Shown here: positions 1 through 12,010 of the stretch, in pieces
Layout: each line of letters opens with the position of its first letter
Numbering within the stretch: the stretch's first letter is position 1
NCBI GenBank assembly: GCA_036172665.1
Contig: CM069870.1
Span: 70,680,212-70,744,211 of the forward strand
Reading direction: 5' to 3'
DNA from: Prosopocoilus inquinatus
Taxonomy: Eukaryota; Arthropoda; Insecta; Coleoptera; Lucanidae
DNA: 64,000 bases
The notes under the pieces: generated by a model
Seen by the model: the letters and a program-made list of their open reading frames with translations, nothing else
Told to the model about the DNA's origin: nothing
Databases searched by the model: none
Program-made: the position numbers and the translations under genes

Positions 1-1320
1 ACGGTACCGATAACTATCACATTTGCATTTTACGCCGCGGTAATAATTACCTTACCGGTAAAAAAACGTTTTTTCATTGACGATAGAGATAATTAGTCAC
101 ATTCACTTTTTGTCTGGTAATTACATTACCGGTAAACAACGATTTTTTACTGACGGTACCGATAATTAGTTTCATTCACGTATCTTACCGGTAAACAACG
201 GTATTTCACTTGCGGTACCGATAACAATCATATTCGCATTTTGCGCCGCGGTAATAATTACCTTACCGGTAAATAACGGTTTCTCATTCACGGTAGGGAT
301 AATTAGTCACGTTCAATTTTTGTCTGGTAATTACGTTACCGGTAAACAACGATTTTTTACTTTAACGGTACCAATAATTAGTTTCATTCACGTATCTTAC
401 CGGTAAACAACGGCATTTCACTTACGGTACCGATAACAATCACATTCGCATTTTGCGCCACGGGAATAATCACCTTACCGGTAAATAACGGTTTCTCATT
501 CACGGTAGGGATAATTAGTCACGTTCACTTTTTATCTGGTAATTACGTTACCGCTAAACAACGATTTTTTACTCACGGCATAGATAATTAGTCTCGTTCA
601 CGTATTGACTGGTAATTATCTTACCGGTAAACAACGGTATTTCACTCACGGTACCCATAACAATCACATTTGCATTTTGCGCCGCGGTAATAAGTACCTT
701 AGCGGTAAATAACGGTCTCTTATTCACGGCAGGGATAATTAGTCAATATCACTTTTTGTCTGGTAATTACGTTACCGGTAAACAACGGTTTTTTACTCAC
801 GGCATAGATAATTAGTCTCGTTCACGTATTGACTGGTAATTATCTTATCGGTAAACAACGGTATTTTACTCACGATAGCCATAGCAATCACCTTCGCATT
901 TTGCGTCCCGGTAATAATCACCTTACCGGTAATAGCGGTTTTTTGTTCATGGTAGGGAGAATTAGTCACGTTCACATTTTGTCCGGAATTACGTTACTTA
1001 CCGGTAAACAACGGTCTTTTTACTCACGATGTTGATAATTAGCCCCGCTCATGAATTGACCGGTAATCATCTTACCGGTAAACAACGGTGTTTTATTCAC
1101 GGTACCGATAACGATCACATTCGCAATTTGCGCCGTGGTAATAATTACCTTAGCGGTAAATAACGGTTTTTTTACTCAGAGTATCGTAACAATTTGTCCG
1201 GTAATCACGTAACCGGTAAACAATGCTTTATTCACCGTGCCGACAATTAGTCCCGTTCACGTATTGACCAGTAATTATCTGACCGGTAAACAACGGTGTT
1301 TTAATCACGGTAGGGACGAA
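1..1320. repeat. Higher-order tandem array built on TTACCGGTAA
   Basis: The array repeats about every 70-77 bases, each sub-unit carrying the 10-base palindrome TTACCGGTAA followed by AAC or AAT. Three distinct sub-units make a larger unit that restarts near 2, 213, 425, 649, 873 and 1100, giving spacings of 211, 212, 224, 224 and 227. The 13-base step arises because the third sub-unit lacks TGACTGGTAATTA in the first two large units and keeps it later. Decay increases to the right, and the array ends by about 1320. It continues past the left edge. No coding potential: short open frames do not keep phase between units. Confidence 0.9.
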
Positions 1321-1329
1321 CAGTAAATT

Positions 1330-2760
1330 ATGGTTCTTTTATACGTTCAAAATTGCGACAATTCCGGAGGGAACGGGCGGGGGCCGAAAAGGGCATTCGC
1401 TTACTTTCACGCTTAAAAAATTGCAAAATTCTCTACAAAAAAAAGGGAGAAAATTAAAATTAAATTTAATTTCTAAGAAGTTAGCAAAAGTAATCGTTAT
1501 TGCCGGAAAGGGGGATGGCCTTAAAAAAATTACAAAATAATGGTCGAAGATTCTGTCCGGAATGAGGAGGGGACAAAAAAAAAGCAAATTATACACGGAA
1601 AAACCAGTGACCGAAAACGTCGACCGATTTTGGATTTAAAAATATTGGCAAAAAGGTTAAAATTTCGGAGGAGGGGGGGGGGGAGCGATAAAAACCATTT
1701 TCTTTTAAGAGACTATTGCACTTAAAAAAAAGTATGAAACTCTCAACAAACAATTAAAAAATCTGAAAAAATAGAAAATTAAAAACCACGGGAGTTCGAA
1801 AATGTCTGACTTTAGATTTAAAAAAATTCACAAAAACGGTCGAAAATTCGAGGGAGGCGGAGCAAAAAAGTGTTCCAAAAAACTAGAAAATTAAAAAAAA
1901 TAAAAAATTAGGTGTTATACACTTAAATTGTTCTAGAAAAATTAAAAAATTAAAATAAAAAATAAAATTATGTAGAAAGAGTATAAACCATACAGCTGGC
2001 GGGGGGATGGTAGAAGTTCGAAAATATCTGCTGATTTTAGATTTTTTTTTTAAATTAACAAAAGAAAGAAACCATTTGCTTCTAACGTTCAACGTTTAAC
2101 ACCCGAAGTGTTTTAGAAAAATTAGAAAATTAAAATTAAACAATTGCAGGTAGAAAAAGTATGCATATATAATCAACGTTAAATTTTAAAAACTGACAAA
2201 AAAAGGTCTAAAATTCGGTGGTGGAGGGTAGGGGGGAGGGCAGAACGAAACGAGCAGTTCGCTTCAAAAATTTCACACTTCTAGAAAAAATAGAAAAAAA
2301 GTATAAACATTATTGGGAGGTAAGGGGCGAAAAATGACGAAATAGTTTGAAAAATCGGTGGAAGAGGGGAGGGGGGCGGGAGCGAAAAAAATATTCCCTT
2401 TAAAAATTGAAAAATTAATAATTCTCAACTAAAAATACAAACAGAATAGAAAATTTTAAGTAAAAAAAAAACTAGGAAGTATAAACTGTATGTATAACGT
2501 ACAAACAATTGAATTCAGATTTTAAAAGTAAAAACAAAACAAAAACTAAGATACAAAGGGTGACAAAAATGTAGGGAAGGAAACAAACACAATCGGTTGA
2601 ATTTCTTAATTTAAATTTAAATTTGAGAATCCAAAACCATTAATCTAAACTAAAAGTGATAATAATTAAAATTTTGTAAAATTGGGAAAATTAAAATTTG
2701 GGGGTAGAGCGGGGCCAAAAAATACTGCTCTCTTTAAAATTTTTAAATCTGCTCAAACAC
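1330..2760. repeat. Degenerate AT-rich repeat with regularly spaced G-runs
   Basis: Runs of A/T-rich sequence (AAAAATTAGAAAATTAAAA type) alternate with short purine blocks such as GAGGGGAGGGGGGCGGGAGCG near 1376, 1672, 2000, 2219, 2364 and 2700, spaced roughly 130-350 bases. The same family occurs in the opposite orientation at 13520-14480. Too diverged for a clean unit. No protein-coding frame is credible here. Confidence 0.6.
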
Positions 2761-3650
2761 TTGTCCTTTTTCGACTTTAACTTCTTTTTGTATTATCCAC
2801 ACTCCGCATTTTATTTTTTCACTTTTGTTTCGTTTTGCTTCAGCCCTCACTTTGGTTGATTGACGTCTGACACTGACTTAATTAAAACGAAATTAAAACG
2901 AAATACGAGCCGCAACCCCATCAATAAAAATCAAAGACAATAATAAATTATTGCAAAACGATTAAACACAAATACAAATCAAATGCACCATTTTTTTTTG
3001 TGTTACATTATGACGCAATAGAAAAACACATAAATCAAAATAACGTCTGTCTGCCCCTGAAATATATCGCATTGTGCAAACACTTGATGTTTGTTGTGCA
3101 GATAATAAAAGCACGGCAAACAGTTTCCGAGAAAAAAAAACAACAGCAAAGAGCAAAGCGCGCGGTTCATTTGATGCGGCGTGGCGCGGCGGCGTATGAA
3201 ACTTTTGTTAGTGTTAGCAAGTTAAACACGTCGCAAATTATCATCTGTTTATTTATTTATTTGGAGCAGGCAAAAACCTTGAATGTGTTTGTTAAGTTTT
3301 CTCAATTAACACAATTTTTTTTTTAATCAGGGGAAAAATTACGTAGCTACGCCACTGGTTACGTTACATCCCAAGCAATACCTATTATTGCTTCTTGCAG
3401 CTAAATTACTGTATTATTATCGTTTATTTGGAACGTTGCGTGCTTTTTTGATTTATTACTGTTTTTAATAAAGTAAAAATACTTTAGGTGCAGAAAGAAC
3501 AATTCAGTTTTAAGAACGAGCTGTAAAAGTGCTTATAACTCCTAGTAATAAAACATTTATATCACTGCGTTTGCAAAAAAAATAAAAATAAAAAACAATA
3601 AAAAAAAATCAAAATAGAATTGATATAAAGTACAGACAATTTGTGGACAA
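2761..3650. other. No gene seen; low-copy AT-rich stretch
   Basis: I see no supported gene. The longest open frame (about 108 codons from 3000 on the plus strand) has no recognisable domain, is rich in simple sequence, and contains a TTTA run near 3244-3258. One transposon-like terminus is listed separately at 3341-3357. Confidence 0.5.
3341..3357 (-). mobile_element. Possible hAT-like transposon terminus
   Basis: Read on the minus strand this begins CAGTGGCGTAGCTACGT, a form common at the ends of hAT-type elements. The adjoining 8 bases (3358-3365, GTTACGTT) would be the target duplication. I could not find the partner end upstream, so this may be a truncated copy or chance. Confidence 0.25.
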
Positions 3651-4340
3651 AAATTTAATGTTCACGCAATCCAACTCAACCTGATTTCATTCAACCCAAG
3701 TAAAAAAATTAAGAAAAAGAAATACTAAAAGCATTAAAAGTAAATAAGTGGGAAAATGAAGCTCAACAAATCGAGTCAACTCAACCCAACTAAACCTAAC
3801 CCAAAATTAATTGAAGCAAAACATTTAAAATGAACAAAACTAAAATTTTAAAAAACAAGTGAAGCGAAGTTCGATCATTGTCCAGATTAACCAAACTCGA
3901 CCCAACAACTGAACTCGATTTTATTCGACCAAAGCAAAAAATTAAAAATCAAAAAATTAAATGAACAAAAAAAAAAATTTCGGTGTCGACACGTTTTAAT
4001 CTTAGTAAAAAAAAAATTACATAAAACAAATTTAAATGAACCTCAACAAAGGTCTGAAGGTCAGCGCTGAATTCAACCAACTTATATTGGGTTACATTCT
4101 ACACAAGTCGAAAATTAAAAGTAAAAAAAAAATTATACATGAATAAAGTCACTTTCGATAAATCTCAAGATCAATCCGATCTTACTGACATCAACTTAAT
4201 TAAAAAAAAAAAAAAAATTAAAAGTGTAGATTAAAAAAAATTAAATTAAAATGTTCAAGTTCAACTTACCACGGTCAAGGTCAATCTAATCTGAATCTAA
4301 ACTGATCTCCCTAATTTCATTTGGTATAAATAAAAATTAA
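3651..4340. repeat. Degenerate tandem repeat with AACTCAACCCAA blocks
   Basis: A-rich spacers alternate with C-containing blocks such as CAAACTCGACCCAACAACTG near 3655, 3756, 3885, 4048, 4153 and 4250, about 90-110 bases apart. It is the same family as the better-preserved array at 22555-24480. The last part overlaps the segmental duplication that starts at 4218. Confidence 0.7.
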
Positions 4341-4375
4341 AAATTGCAAGAAAAATTAATAGTAGACATAAAAAA

Positions 4376-5013
4376 GCTATGGGAGGGGGAAAAAAATGGC
4401 CATCCCCCAAATTGGGGAGATGACTTCTAACCGGTACTAATCAATGCCAAATTGTTTGTAGTGAAGGAATTTTCGTTTGTAGTTATCCAGAAAAAAAGTT
4501 GCAAACCCTTGAATGTTAAGGGTGGCACTATTTCCACCCCCGCAGGGGGGAAGACCCTATATTCGGTAAACCGCCTCCACATAATGCGTAGAGGATTGTG
4601 GTGAAGGAATTTTCGTTTGTAAGTTATCCAGAAAAAAAGTTACAAACCCTTGAATGTTAAGGGTGGCACTATTTCCACCCCCGCAGGGGGGATGACCCTG
4701 TGTTCGATAAACCGTCTCTCTCTGTTTAAATTTAACGAGTTGTAACTTCTTGAAAGGACAACTACAAACGAAAATTCTTTCGCTAGAATCCTTACGCATT
4801 ATTTGGAGACGGTTTACCGAAAATAGGGTCATCCCCCTACGGGGGTGGAAATAGTGCCACCCTTAACATTCAAGTGGTTGTAACTTTTTTTCTTTATAAC
4901 TACAAACGAAAATTCCTTCACTACAAACAATTTGGTATTGATTAGTACCGGTTAGAAGTCATCCCCCCAATTTGGGGGGATGGCCATTTTTTCCCTCTCT
5001 CATAACTTTTTTA
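4376..5013. mobile_element. Foldback (inverted-repeat) element, copy A
   Basis: The left arm starts with GCTATGGGAGGGGG and TGGCCATCCCC, and the right arm ends with the reverse complement, GGATGGCCATTTTTTCCC followed by CTCATAAC. The arms are about 190 bases and include smaller hairpins (CCCCCAAATTGGGG, CCCCCGCAGGGGGG). There is no transposase. The left arm is partly duplicated in tandem. A second copy lies at 41608-42092. Confidence 0.75.
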
Positions 5014-5715
5014 TTTTTTTTATTACAAACGAAAATTCTTTCACTACATAACTCTACAAACAATTTGGCGTCGTTTTAGCTAAAAAAAACTGTTTTTGGG
5101 GGGGTAAATCGGGGGCCAACTTCACACAGCAAGTTAATTCCGGTAGGAATCGTTTAAGCTGATTCAAAGTTAAGCAAAAATTTGTCAAAATTAACTTTTT
5201 AAAACAAGTTTTGGGAAAAAAATGGATATTTTCAAATTAATAAAAATCAGGCAACTATGAAATTACAATATTTTTCTGCATTGGATTTCACACTTTATAA
5301 GAACTAATGTCAGCTTGTAAAGGATGCACACTATTCTTTTTGAGACAAGTGTATAACATTTAGGTGAATTCACGTTTCGTTTCTTTTTGGGAAAAGGGGG
5401 CCAACTACTGTTTTGCATAAGGGCGCCGTCTACCCTTCCTCCGGCCCTGACTACAGGCAGATTCAGATAGTAACTTTTAACCGTACAGCTCCAAAGGACG
5501 AATGCAGGGCAAGCTCTGTCCCGACGGGACATTTGTATTTGCAATATATTGAATTATAATATCGATATAATATACCGGGTGTCCTACAGAAAACGCTCCA
5601 AGCCATAACTCCTTTATTTACAGACTAATTAAAAAAAAAACAAAAAGGCAAATGAAATGAGATTAAAAACACTCTGAAATGTGGTCAATTAATTATTTTT
5701 TTTTATTATTAAAAT

Positions 5716-5750
5716 GTATTTCGGCAGCTATGCTGCCATCTTCAGTACGT
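5716..5750 (-). ncRNA. Hammerhead-core-like hairpin at PLE 3' end
   Basis: On the minus strand the order is CTGAAGA, one extra T, GGCAGC, ATA, GCTGCC, GAAA. CUGANGA and GAAA separated by a perfect 6-bp stem II is the hammerhead ribozyme core, which is known in PLE terminal repeats. The unpaired T before stem II is not canonical, and no good stem I is visible because the element ends here. A simple hairpin is the alternative. Confidence 0.45.
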
Positions 5751-5853
5751 GCCTTCTTCTTGATCACAAAAGAAGTGACTGTGACATGCCTATCGCTACC
5801 TTATATATTAATTCTTTCCGCTCCAGTGAAGCGTGCTCTCTAAAGCGAGCGTC

Positions 5854-6071
5854 TCACCGGATTACGTCAACCAAGTCAAGCAACACAGAACCTGCCAAAG
5901 GCCCATGATCGGTATTCATTAAATATCTCTTATTTTTGTATAGAAAAATGGTTTCAAACGCGTCTAATGCCATGTTGCTTGACGTTGCTTTTACTAACCT
6001 AAGATTGTTTAAATCTATTTTATGACTGGTGTCAAAAATATGTTAGGCAACACTGGATTTTCCAATTCAAT
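5854..6071 (-). pseudogene. PLE C-terminal fragment (after the GIY-YIG endonuclease)
   Basis: The minus strand reads as the last roughly 70 codons of a Penelope-like polyprotein: histidine-containing tail (HIFDTSHKIDLNNLRL), then ETIFLYKNKRYLMNTDHGPL and a natural stop at 5856-5854. One in-frame stop lies upstream of HIF. The fragment is closely related to the longer copy at 42956-43530, where the same region is frameshifted but the upstream endonuclease motif survives. It is 5'-truncated at about 6072 by the host foldback element, which is typical of PLE insertion. Inactive. Confidence 0.75.
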
Positions 6072-7199
6072 TTTTTTTTTAGTTGTCTTCATGGTCGAAC
6101 GACTGACAACTTTAATTTTTTAAACAGTCCTGTATATTTTTTATTATTGCATCTGGTAGAGCTACTTTTTCTAAATTCAGTGATGTGCAACACTTTAAGT
6201 TTTGACCAGCAAACATGTCAGAAAACATTAACGAAAGAATTAAAGTTAAGTGCGCAAATGTAAGTTGTCATAGGAAAAAAAAATTGAAAGTCGAAGTTTA
6301 AAAGAGTGTAAACTATTGTCTCTACAAACACAAATTGAATTCTTAGCCACGGTATACTTTCATAAAAATTAAAAATTAAGACAGACGCGTATTAAACGTG
6401 TTAAAAAATAAAGTTGACAGTCGTTTAACTATGAGGATAATTTAAAAAAATAATCTCAAAAAGTATATGCTTTAGAAAGAAATGATCCCGAGCGAAGGCA
6501 GGCTTTTTTGGGGAAAGATGGTTAGGAACTTTTGGCCTGCACTATTCCTAGAGCTTACACCACTAGATTTTTTATTCAGTTTTTATTTAACTAAAGGAAA
6601 TATTGCAAGACAGAATTATTAATTAACACTTGTTGTACAATATCTATTTTATACGTTGTAGTTGTTCTTCAAAGCATACTAGACAATTTTATGTCAACAC
6701 CACACTTTTAAAGTTCGATTTTCAACTTTTTTCCTATAGCACCTTACACTTGCACACACACACTTAACTTTAATTCTTTCATTAATGTTTTCTGCCATTT
6801 TTGCTGGTCAAAACTTAAAGTGTTGCATGTCATTGAATTTAGAAACAGTAGCTCTACCAGATGCAATAATAAAAAAATATACAGAGCCATTTAAAAAATA
6901 ATAGTTGACAGTCGTTTGACTCTGAAGGTAATTAAAAAATAATAATTAATTGAGCACATTTTATAGTGTTTTTAGTCTTATTTCATTTGCCTTCTTGTTT
7001 TTAAAAGTTAGTCTATGAATAAAGAAGTTTTGGCTTGGGGCGTTTTCTGGAGGACACCCTGTATATCGATATTTTTCGCAAATATATCGATATTTATAAT
7101 ACATACATATATCCATATATCGTTACCATCCCAATTTGTAAGCGGTTGTCGCGTCGGTTATAAAAAAACCGTGAATTTTATTAATTTAATAGGTCGGGA

Positions 7200-9080
7200 A
7201 GAAAAAAATGGGTCACGTTTGATTCGTCAATTTGAATGATACGACAATCAATCTTGGACCAAAATATTTCTAAATCCCTGTACTTTTAAAATATTCATCA
7301 TTTTTAAAAACCTAGCGACTGTCAACAACACTACGATTCAACTCGCGTATTGTAAAATTAGTCACTTTTATTCAAATGGAACACCCTGTATATTATAGTA
7401 TATTTAGATAGTGTTTTCTACGAGCTTTCTAACCATATCATATTTTATGGTCTTAAGATTGATAACTTGTGAGTTATTATCACTTCTCTATAGTCAACTT
7501 AAGAAACGTGCTGTATAATATTTTATTTGTCTGAGAAATATTTTATCTGCTGTATCATTCAAGACATTTATCCAAATACTTTATTTTTGTTCAAATTAAC
7601 AATTTTTTTTATGATTGTTTCAGCGGTTGCAATAAAAATATGGAATAAATACAGGAACTGAACGATTTTCACTAAATAATTCCAGTTACACTATAAAAAC
7701 GAATGCAAAGGATTTATTTACACGGTAAAAAAAAATTTAATTAAAGAAACAAATTGAATCTTAACATTTTTTACACATCAACTAGGAAAAAGCAAAATGT
7801 CTCCGGTCACAAATAGGTTTAAAAAATCAAAAAAATTTAAACTATTGAAAAAAGTTTGAAAGAAACTTTGCCATATTGCTAATCACGCATTTTCTTCTCT
7901 TTGCTTGTGCCAAGTACATCTTTATACCCTTGTTTCTTTACATATTCCCATAAACTAAGAATAGTACAGGTGAACGCAGTTCAGTAATAGTTTCTTTGGA
8001 ATTTATTTCATACTAACATTTGATTATATCTTTTTATGCGTGTTTCAATAGATACGCTGTCATTTTCAGTCATCCACACACGCACACTCTTTGGTTGGTA
8101 CGAGCCAGAGGATTTTCTCGTTGTATCTCCAATAGAAATGAAGATAGTAGCGTGGATGTCGAAATACGTATCTAAGATTATAAACGAATTGTGATAAGAG
8201 AACATTCCTTAATTTGCTTGCTTATATCCCCATAAAAGAAGTCGAGAGACAAATTTGGTAACCATGGAGACCACTTCAAAGCATTACCACGTTCTAACCA
8301 GCGAATATCCAACCGATTCGTAACGTGTTCTTACATGAAAGGAATTACCTGAAAAAAATCGTTCAGTTCCTGAATTTATTTATTTATTTTTATTTAAATC
8401 ACTAAAAGTACGATAAACTGTATGGATACATATCTTAAATGATTCTGAGACGAATGAAAATATTTTACAGCACGTTTCTTACGTTCACTATAGAGAAGTG
8501 ATAATAAATCACAAGTTATTAATCTTAAGACCATAAAATATGATATGGTTAGAAAGCTCGTAGAAAACACTATCTAAATATACTATATTATACAGGGTGT
8601 TCCATTTGAAAAAAATGACTAATTTTACAATACGCGAACTGAATCGTGATGTTGTTGATAGTCTCTAGGTTTATGAAAATGATGAATATTGTAAAAGTAG
8701 AGGGATTTAGAAACATTTTGGTCCAAGGTTGATTGTCGTATCATTAAAATTGACAATTTGGCAAACGATCAAACATGCATCCATTTTTTGCATAAAATTA
8801 AAAATAACTCGGTAAATACTAAAAATAAGCAAGTATAATGTTACATCATTTTTATCGTCTGTTCAAAGGCTAACCGAAACTGCAATAAAATATACAGTGT
8901 TCCATTTAAAAAATAATAAGTTAGGTTTGTAACTTATTAAATGAACAACCTGCATATTTGAAAATAATTTTAAATTATGCGGAATGGAAACCTACACAAC
9001 TTTAGTTAAGACCTTTTCTTGATGAAATGAATTTAAAGACGCATTCTTGGACTTTCCCAGAGGTTTGGGACATACTGTAT
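7200..9080. mobile_element. Composite inverted-repeat element, copy 1 (left-truncated)
   Basis: The arms 7205-7398 and 8590-9080 are inverted copies of one another (for example TTGGACCAAAATATTTCTAAATC and inverse), and each meets the centre at AACACCCTGTATA or TATACAGGGTGTTCC. The right arm is complete to CCAGAGGTTTGGGACATACTGTA; the left arm has lost its outer half compared with the copies at 25472 and 43781. The centre (7399-8590) carries a transposase relic on the minus strand. Confidence 0.8.
8165..8335 (-). pseudogene. Transposase C-terminal relic
   Basis: On the minus strand the stretch reads NRLDIRWLERGNALKWSP, then WLPNLSLDFFYGDISKQIK. This resembles the end of the insect Tc1/mariner-superfamily transposases with the pattern RWIGRxG..WPpRSPDLtplDFFlWG, where the final D of the DDE/D triad region lies just before DFF. 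Here the pattern is decayed (no RSPD, shortened spacing) and a one-base loss near 8210 breaks the frame relative to the 26.8-kb copy. No full transposase is present. Confidence 0.55.
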
Positions 9081-9706
9081 AAGCGCGCTTGAAAAAACTG
9101 ATCATATCGATCTTGGTCGCCTTTTTTTTTGTATTTTTTTTTATAACTTTTACATTTACATAACACGTTGCGCAATCAGTCGTGAATTTCTATTAATAAT
9201 AATAACAATAATAACCTACTGTAAAAATGTCAGTTCTTGCACACGGTAACGCAGAGCGAGCGAGTGACTCAACGCATGTAAATTTTTTCGCATAAAAAAA
9301 TCGTTTCAAAAGTATTGTCTTTTTTGTTGCCGCACTCGCAATTAAGTAGCCTTGCAGCAACAATGTATGCGCGCACATATTTAATTAATAAGGCAGGCCA
9401 GACGGCTTTAATATTCATACACACGAGCCTTTACTATAAAAGTCAACGTTGCATATGCAATTAATTCGATTACTTCCTCTTTGCTTGTTAAGTTCTTCTT
9501 CTTCTTGTTCTTCTTCTTGGGCCGGAGCAGTTTTCTCACAAGCGCTGCTGCGTGTTCGTTTAGCGTCGCTCCCGGAGCAGCAATTATCACCACGGTGCGA
9601 CGTTTGCGGAGGTTTCAGGCTGATAATTAATTTCCTTTCTCGTCCGGCGACCAGGCACTTAAAGGGATGTTAAAAGTCTGCGGTTGCATTGTTTGCTTCC
9701 TGTCTG

Positions 9707-9751
9707 TTGTCGGTCGGTCGGTTGGTTGTTTGGTTGGTTGGTTGGTTGGTG
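9707..9751. repeat. GGTT/GGTC microsatellite
   Basis: GGTCGGTCGGTTGGTTG followed by repeated GGTT. Confidence 0.9.
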
Positions 9752-9957
9752 AGTTTACCCACCGGGGCAAACAACCGCTTTTAGATAAGTAGCTGAGTAA
9801 TCTGGCGATTACCGCTTTTGTTTGTGGCCGTCATTAAAACAGCGAGTGGTTTTTGAACGCTATGTTGTTTGTTCTCCATTTGTGTTTCCTAATTGCCCCC
9901 CTCAAAAAAGAAATGGTCACGATATAGAATATTTAAATAAAGTACTTGATGGTGCGC

Positions 9958-9994
9958 ACGCGATTCCGGCTAGGCCGTTCATCAATTCTTGCTC
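9958..9994. repeat. 37-base dispersed direct repeat, copy 1
   Basis: Nearly identical to 13371-13407 (one mismatch), containing CGATTCCGGCTAGGCCG and ATTCTTGCTC. The two copies lie in direct orientation 3.4 kb apart and flank the LINE and the hAT-like element. Neither flank extends the similarity. Confidence 0.75.
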
Positions 9995-10024
9995 AACCCA
10001 ACGAATTCCATCTACATAAATTTA

Positions 10025-12010
10025 ATATATATATAATCATATTCCCTTTTACCCACAGGGTGTCGGGAGTAAGGTTGTTCTAGCCATAGACAAATTGCGC
10101 CACTCTTTTTTGTCTCTTGCTAATAACTTGGCTTCATTCCATGTCTTTCCTCTGTCTTTCAATAATTTTCCTATCGTACTCTCCCATGTTTCTCTTGGTC
10201 TTCCCCTTTTCCTCCTTATTAATATTTTCGCTTCCCAAATTCTTTTTACTTGTCTGTTGTTGGTCATTCTTTGTAGATGTTCCCACCAGCTTATTTGACG
10301 TTGTTCTATGTATTCTAATATTGATTGCGCTTCAAGGTCTCCTCTTATTTGTTCATTTCTGATCTTATCCTTTCTTGTTACTCCTCTGGTTCTTCTTAGG
10401 TACTTCATTTCCGTTGCTTGAATTTTACTTTTCTGTTTTCTTGTTAGTGTCCAAGTTTCACATCCATATGTTAATATAGGTCTATAGACTGCTTTGTAAA
10501 CGTTCATTTTTGTATTGGATGATATTTCTTTTCTATTAATAAAGGTTTTGTTTATGCTGTGGTAGACTTTGATTGCGTTTTCTATTCTTTTGTTTATTTC
10601 TTTTTCTTGTCTTCCTGAAGTTTCTATTGTGACTCCTAAGTATTCAAACACTTCTACTTGTTCTATTTTTACTCCGTCTAAATGTACATTTAAGTTTTCT
10701 TCTTTTTCTGTTACTGCCATAATCTTTGTCTTTTCCGAATTCATTTTCATACCACTACTTTCCAGTACCTCCTTCCAAATTTCTTAATTCTTCTGTAATT
10801 CTTTCTCTGTTGATGTAATTATTACGACATCGTCAGCATAGGCACATTCTTTTATTTCTATTGGTTGCAGATTTTTGTATCCTCCAAATAAGCTCTTAGT
10901 TCTTTCATTACATTTCCTGATGATGTGATCGATGAACAAAGTAAAAAGTGTCGGGCTCATTCCTCCACCTTGTCTCAATCCTTCTTTAGTTGTAAATATT
11001 TCAGATTTCATATTTCTGAATATTACTACATTTTTCGTGTTCGCATACAAACTTTGAACTACTCTGCTCATCTTGCTGTCTACTCCTCTTTCTTCTAATA
11101 TGTCCCATACTATTTTTCTTTGTACTTTGTCGAAGGCTTTTTGTATGTCTATGAATGCCATATAAGCTTCTCTTCTTTTCAGTTTGGTCTTTTCTATTAT
11201 CTGTTTTATCGTGAATATATGGTCTTGCCCGCTTCTGCCCTTTCTAAAGCCACTTTGAGATTCGGTCAGAGTTACTTCTATAATATCTCGTAGTTTCTCA
11301 TTTAGGATTTGTTCATACAACTTCATTCCCGTGCTTAGTAATATTATACCTCTGTAATTGTTACATTCTTTTATATCTCCTTTTTTTTAAATTGGCAAAA
11401 CCATTCCTGTTTCCCAGTCATTAGGTATATCTTCTTCCATCCAGGCTTTATTCATGATTTCTAGTAATACTTGTTTTCCTGTTTCTCCCATACTCTCCAT
11501 CATTTCAGTCGTTATTCTATCTTGTCCTGGTGATTCACCATTTTTCAATTTGCCTAATGCTTCTTTTAGTTCTTCCATAGTGATTCTTTCTTCGTTGTTT
11601 ATTATCCCTGTTTTGTTTGCAATTATTTCTGTCCCTTTTTCTGCCCCTGCTAGCAAGTTCATGAAACATTCTCGCCATCTTTCCATTATTTCTTTTTCTT
11701 CTGTTAGTATACTTCCTTTTGAATCTTTTATGTACTTTGCCTGGTTTGTTTTCTGCTTCCTTATGTTTCTTTATTACTTTAAAAAACAGTTTCTGGTTGC
11801 TTTTACTATCTTCTTCAAGCTTTGTTCCAAATTCTGTCCATGTTTTCTCTTTTGCTTCAAGTATCATCCTCTTAACGATTTGTCTTTGTTGTTTGTATTC
11901 TTCATAAGCTTCGTCTGTTTTTTTTTTTTGTAAATACAATTGCCATTTTCTTTTCTTTATTTTTACTTGTTTCTGTATTTCCTTTGTCCACCATGCCGTT
12001 TGCTTTCTAA
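10025..12010 (-). mobile_element. 5'-truncated non-LTR retrotransposon (RTE-like LINE)
   Basis: A minus-strand insertion that keeps the reverse transcriptase and the C-terminal region but has lost the 5' endonuclease part. The 3' end is close to the stop codon (MARTTLLPTPCG, then a short AT-rich TTATATATAT tail near 10025-10045), which suits RTE-type elements with short 3' ends. Clade assignment to RTE is from the C-terminal pattern GCETW..EMKYLRR..GVTR.D.IRN and is not certain. Confidence 0.85.
10049..12005 (-). pseudogene. Non-LTR reverse transcriptase, broken
   Basis: Reading down the minus strand: a basic linker (WWTKEIQKQVKIKKRKW near 11990; KTWTEFGTKLEEDSKSNQK), then a frameshift near 11745, then RT motifs: KNGESPGQDRITTEMM (about 11540), CNNYRGI, SGFRKGRSGQDH (about 11250), FIDIQKAFD (about 11140), LRQGGGMSPTLF (about 10970), and the catalytic YADD (10840-10829). 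After it come FEYLGV, the YGCETWTLTRKQKSK region and the RGRPRETW tail. Two in-frame TAA stops interrupt it: one directly after GMVLPI at 11389-11387 and one after ELQKN at 10786-10784. All RT motifs are intact in residue content, so decay looks recent. It would copy element RNA into DNA at the target; this copy cannot make a full protein. Confidence 0.9.

Larger units (their letters stand above)
4218..6065. repeat. Segmental duplication, copy A
   Basis: This block matches 41447-43160 in the same order and orientation: AACCCAACC-type repeat, foldback element, a G-run plus unique spacer, the left arm of a CAGGGTG-type element, and a PLE 3' fragment. Copy A carries an internal tandem duplication of about 140 bases (4461-4740) absent from copy B, while copy B has a longer homopolymer G-run. 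The PLE fragment extends further in copy B. The shared nested order means that the nesting predates the duplication. Confidence 0.85.
5571..7065. mobile_element. CAGGGTG-type foldback element interrupted by a PLE fragment
   Basis: The left end reads TATACCGGGTGTCCTACAG and the right end is its near inverse, GGAGGACACCCTGTATA, both next to ATCGATAT sequence. The arms pair over several hundred bases: AAAACGCTCCAAGCC and its complement near the ends, then blocks around 6110-6300 and 6700-6870 (for example GCATCTGGTAGAGCTAC and its inverse). A PLE 3' fragment (about 5714-6072) interrupts the left arm. The TA-flanked CAGGGTG ends suggest a mariner-like non-autonomous element; this is inference. 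Confidence 0.7.
9081..10020. other. No gene seen; low-copy stretch with simple repeats
   Basis: GC content is higher than in the neighbouring arrays and I find no repeated family apart from TTCTTC runs near 9489-9520 and a GGTT run. Open frames of 61-74 codons on both strands have no domain similarity I recognise and overlap each other. Confidence 0.5.

Noticed and set aside
5263..5544. 93-codon minus-strand frame, also in the duplicate at 42458-42705
   Set aside because: The frame is broken differently in the second copy and shows no domain; treated as part of the duplicated repeat.
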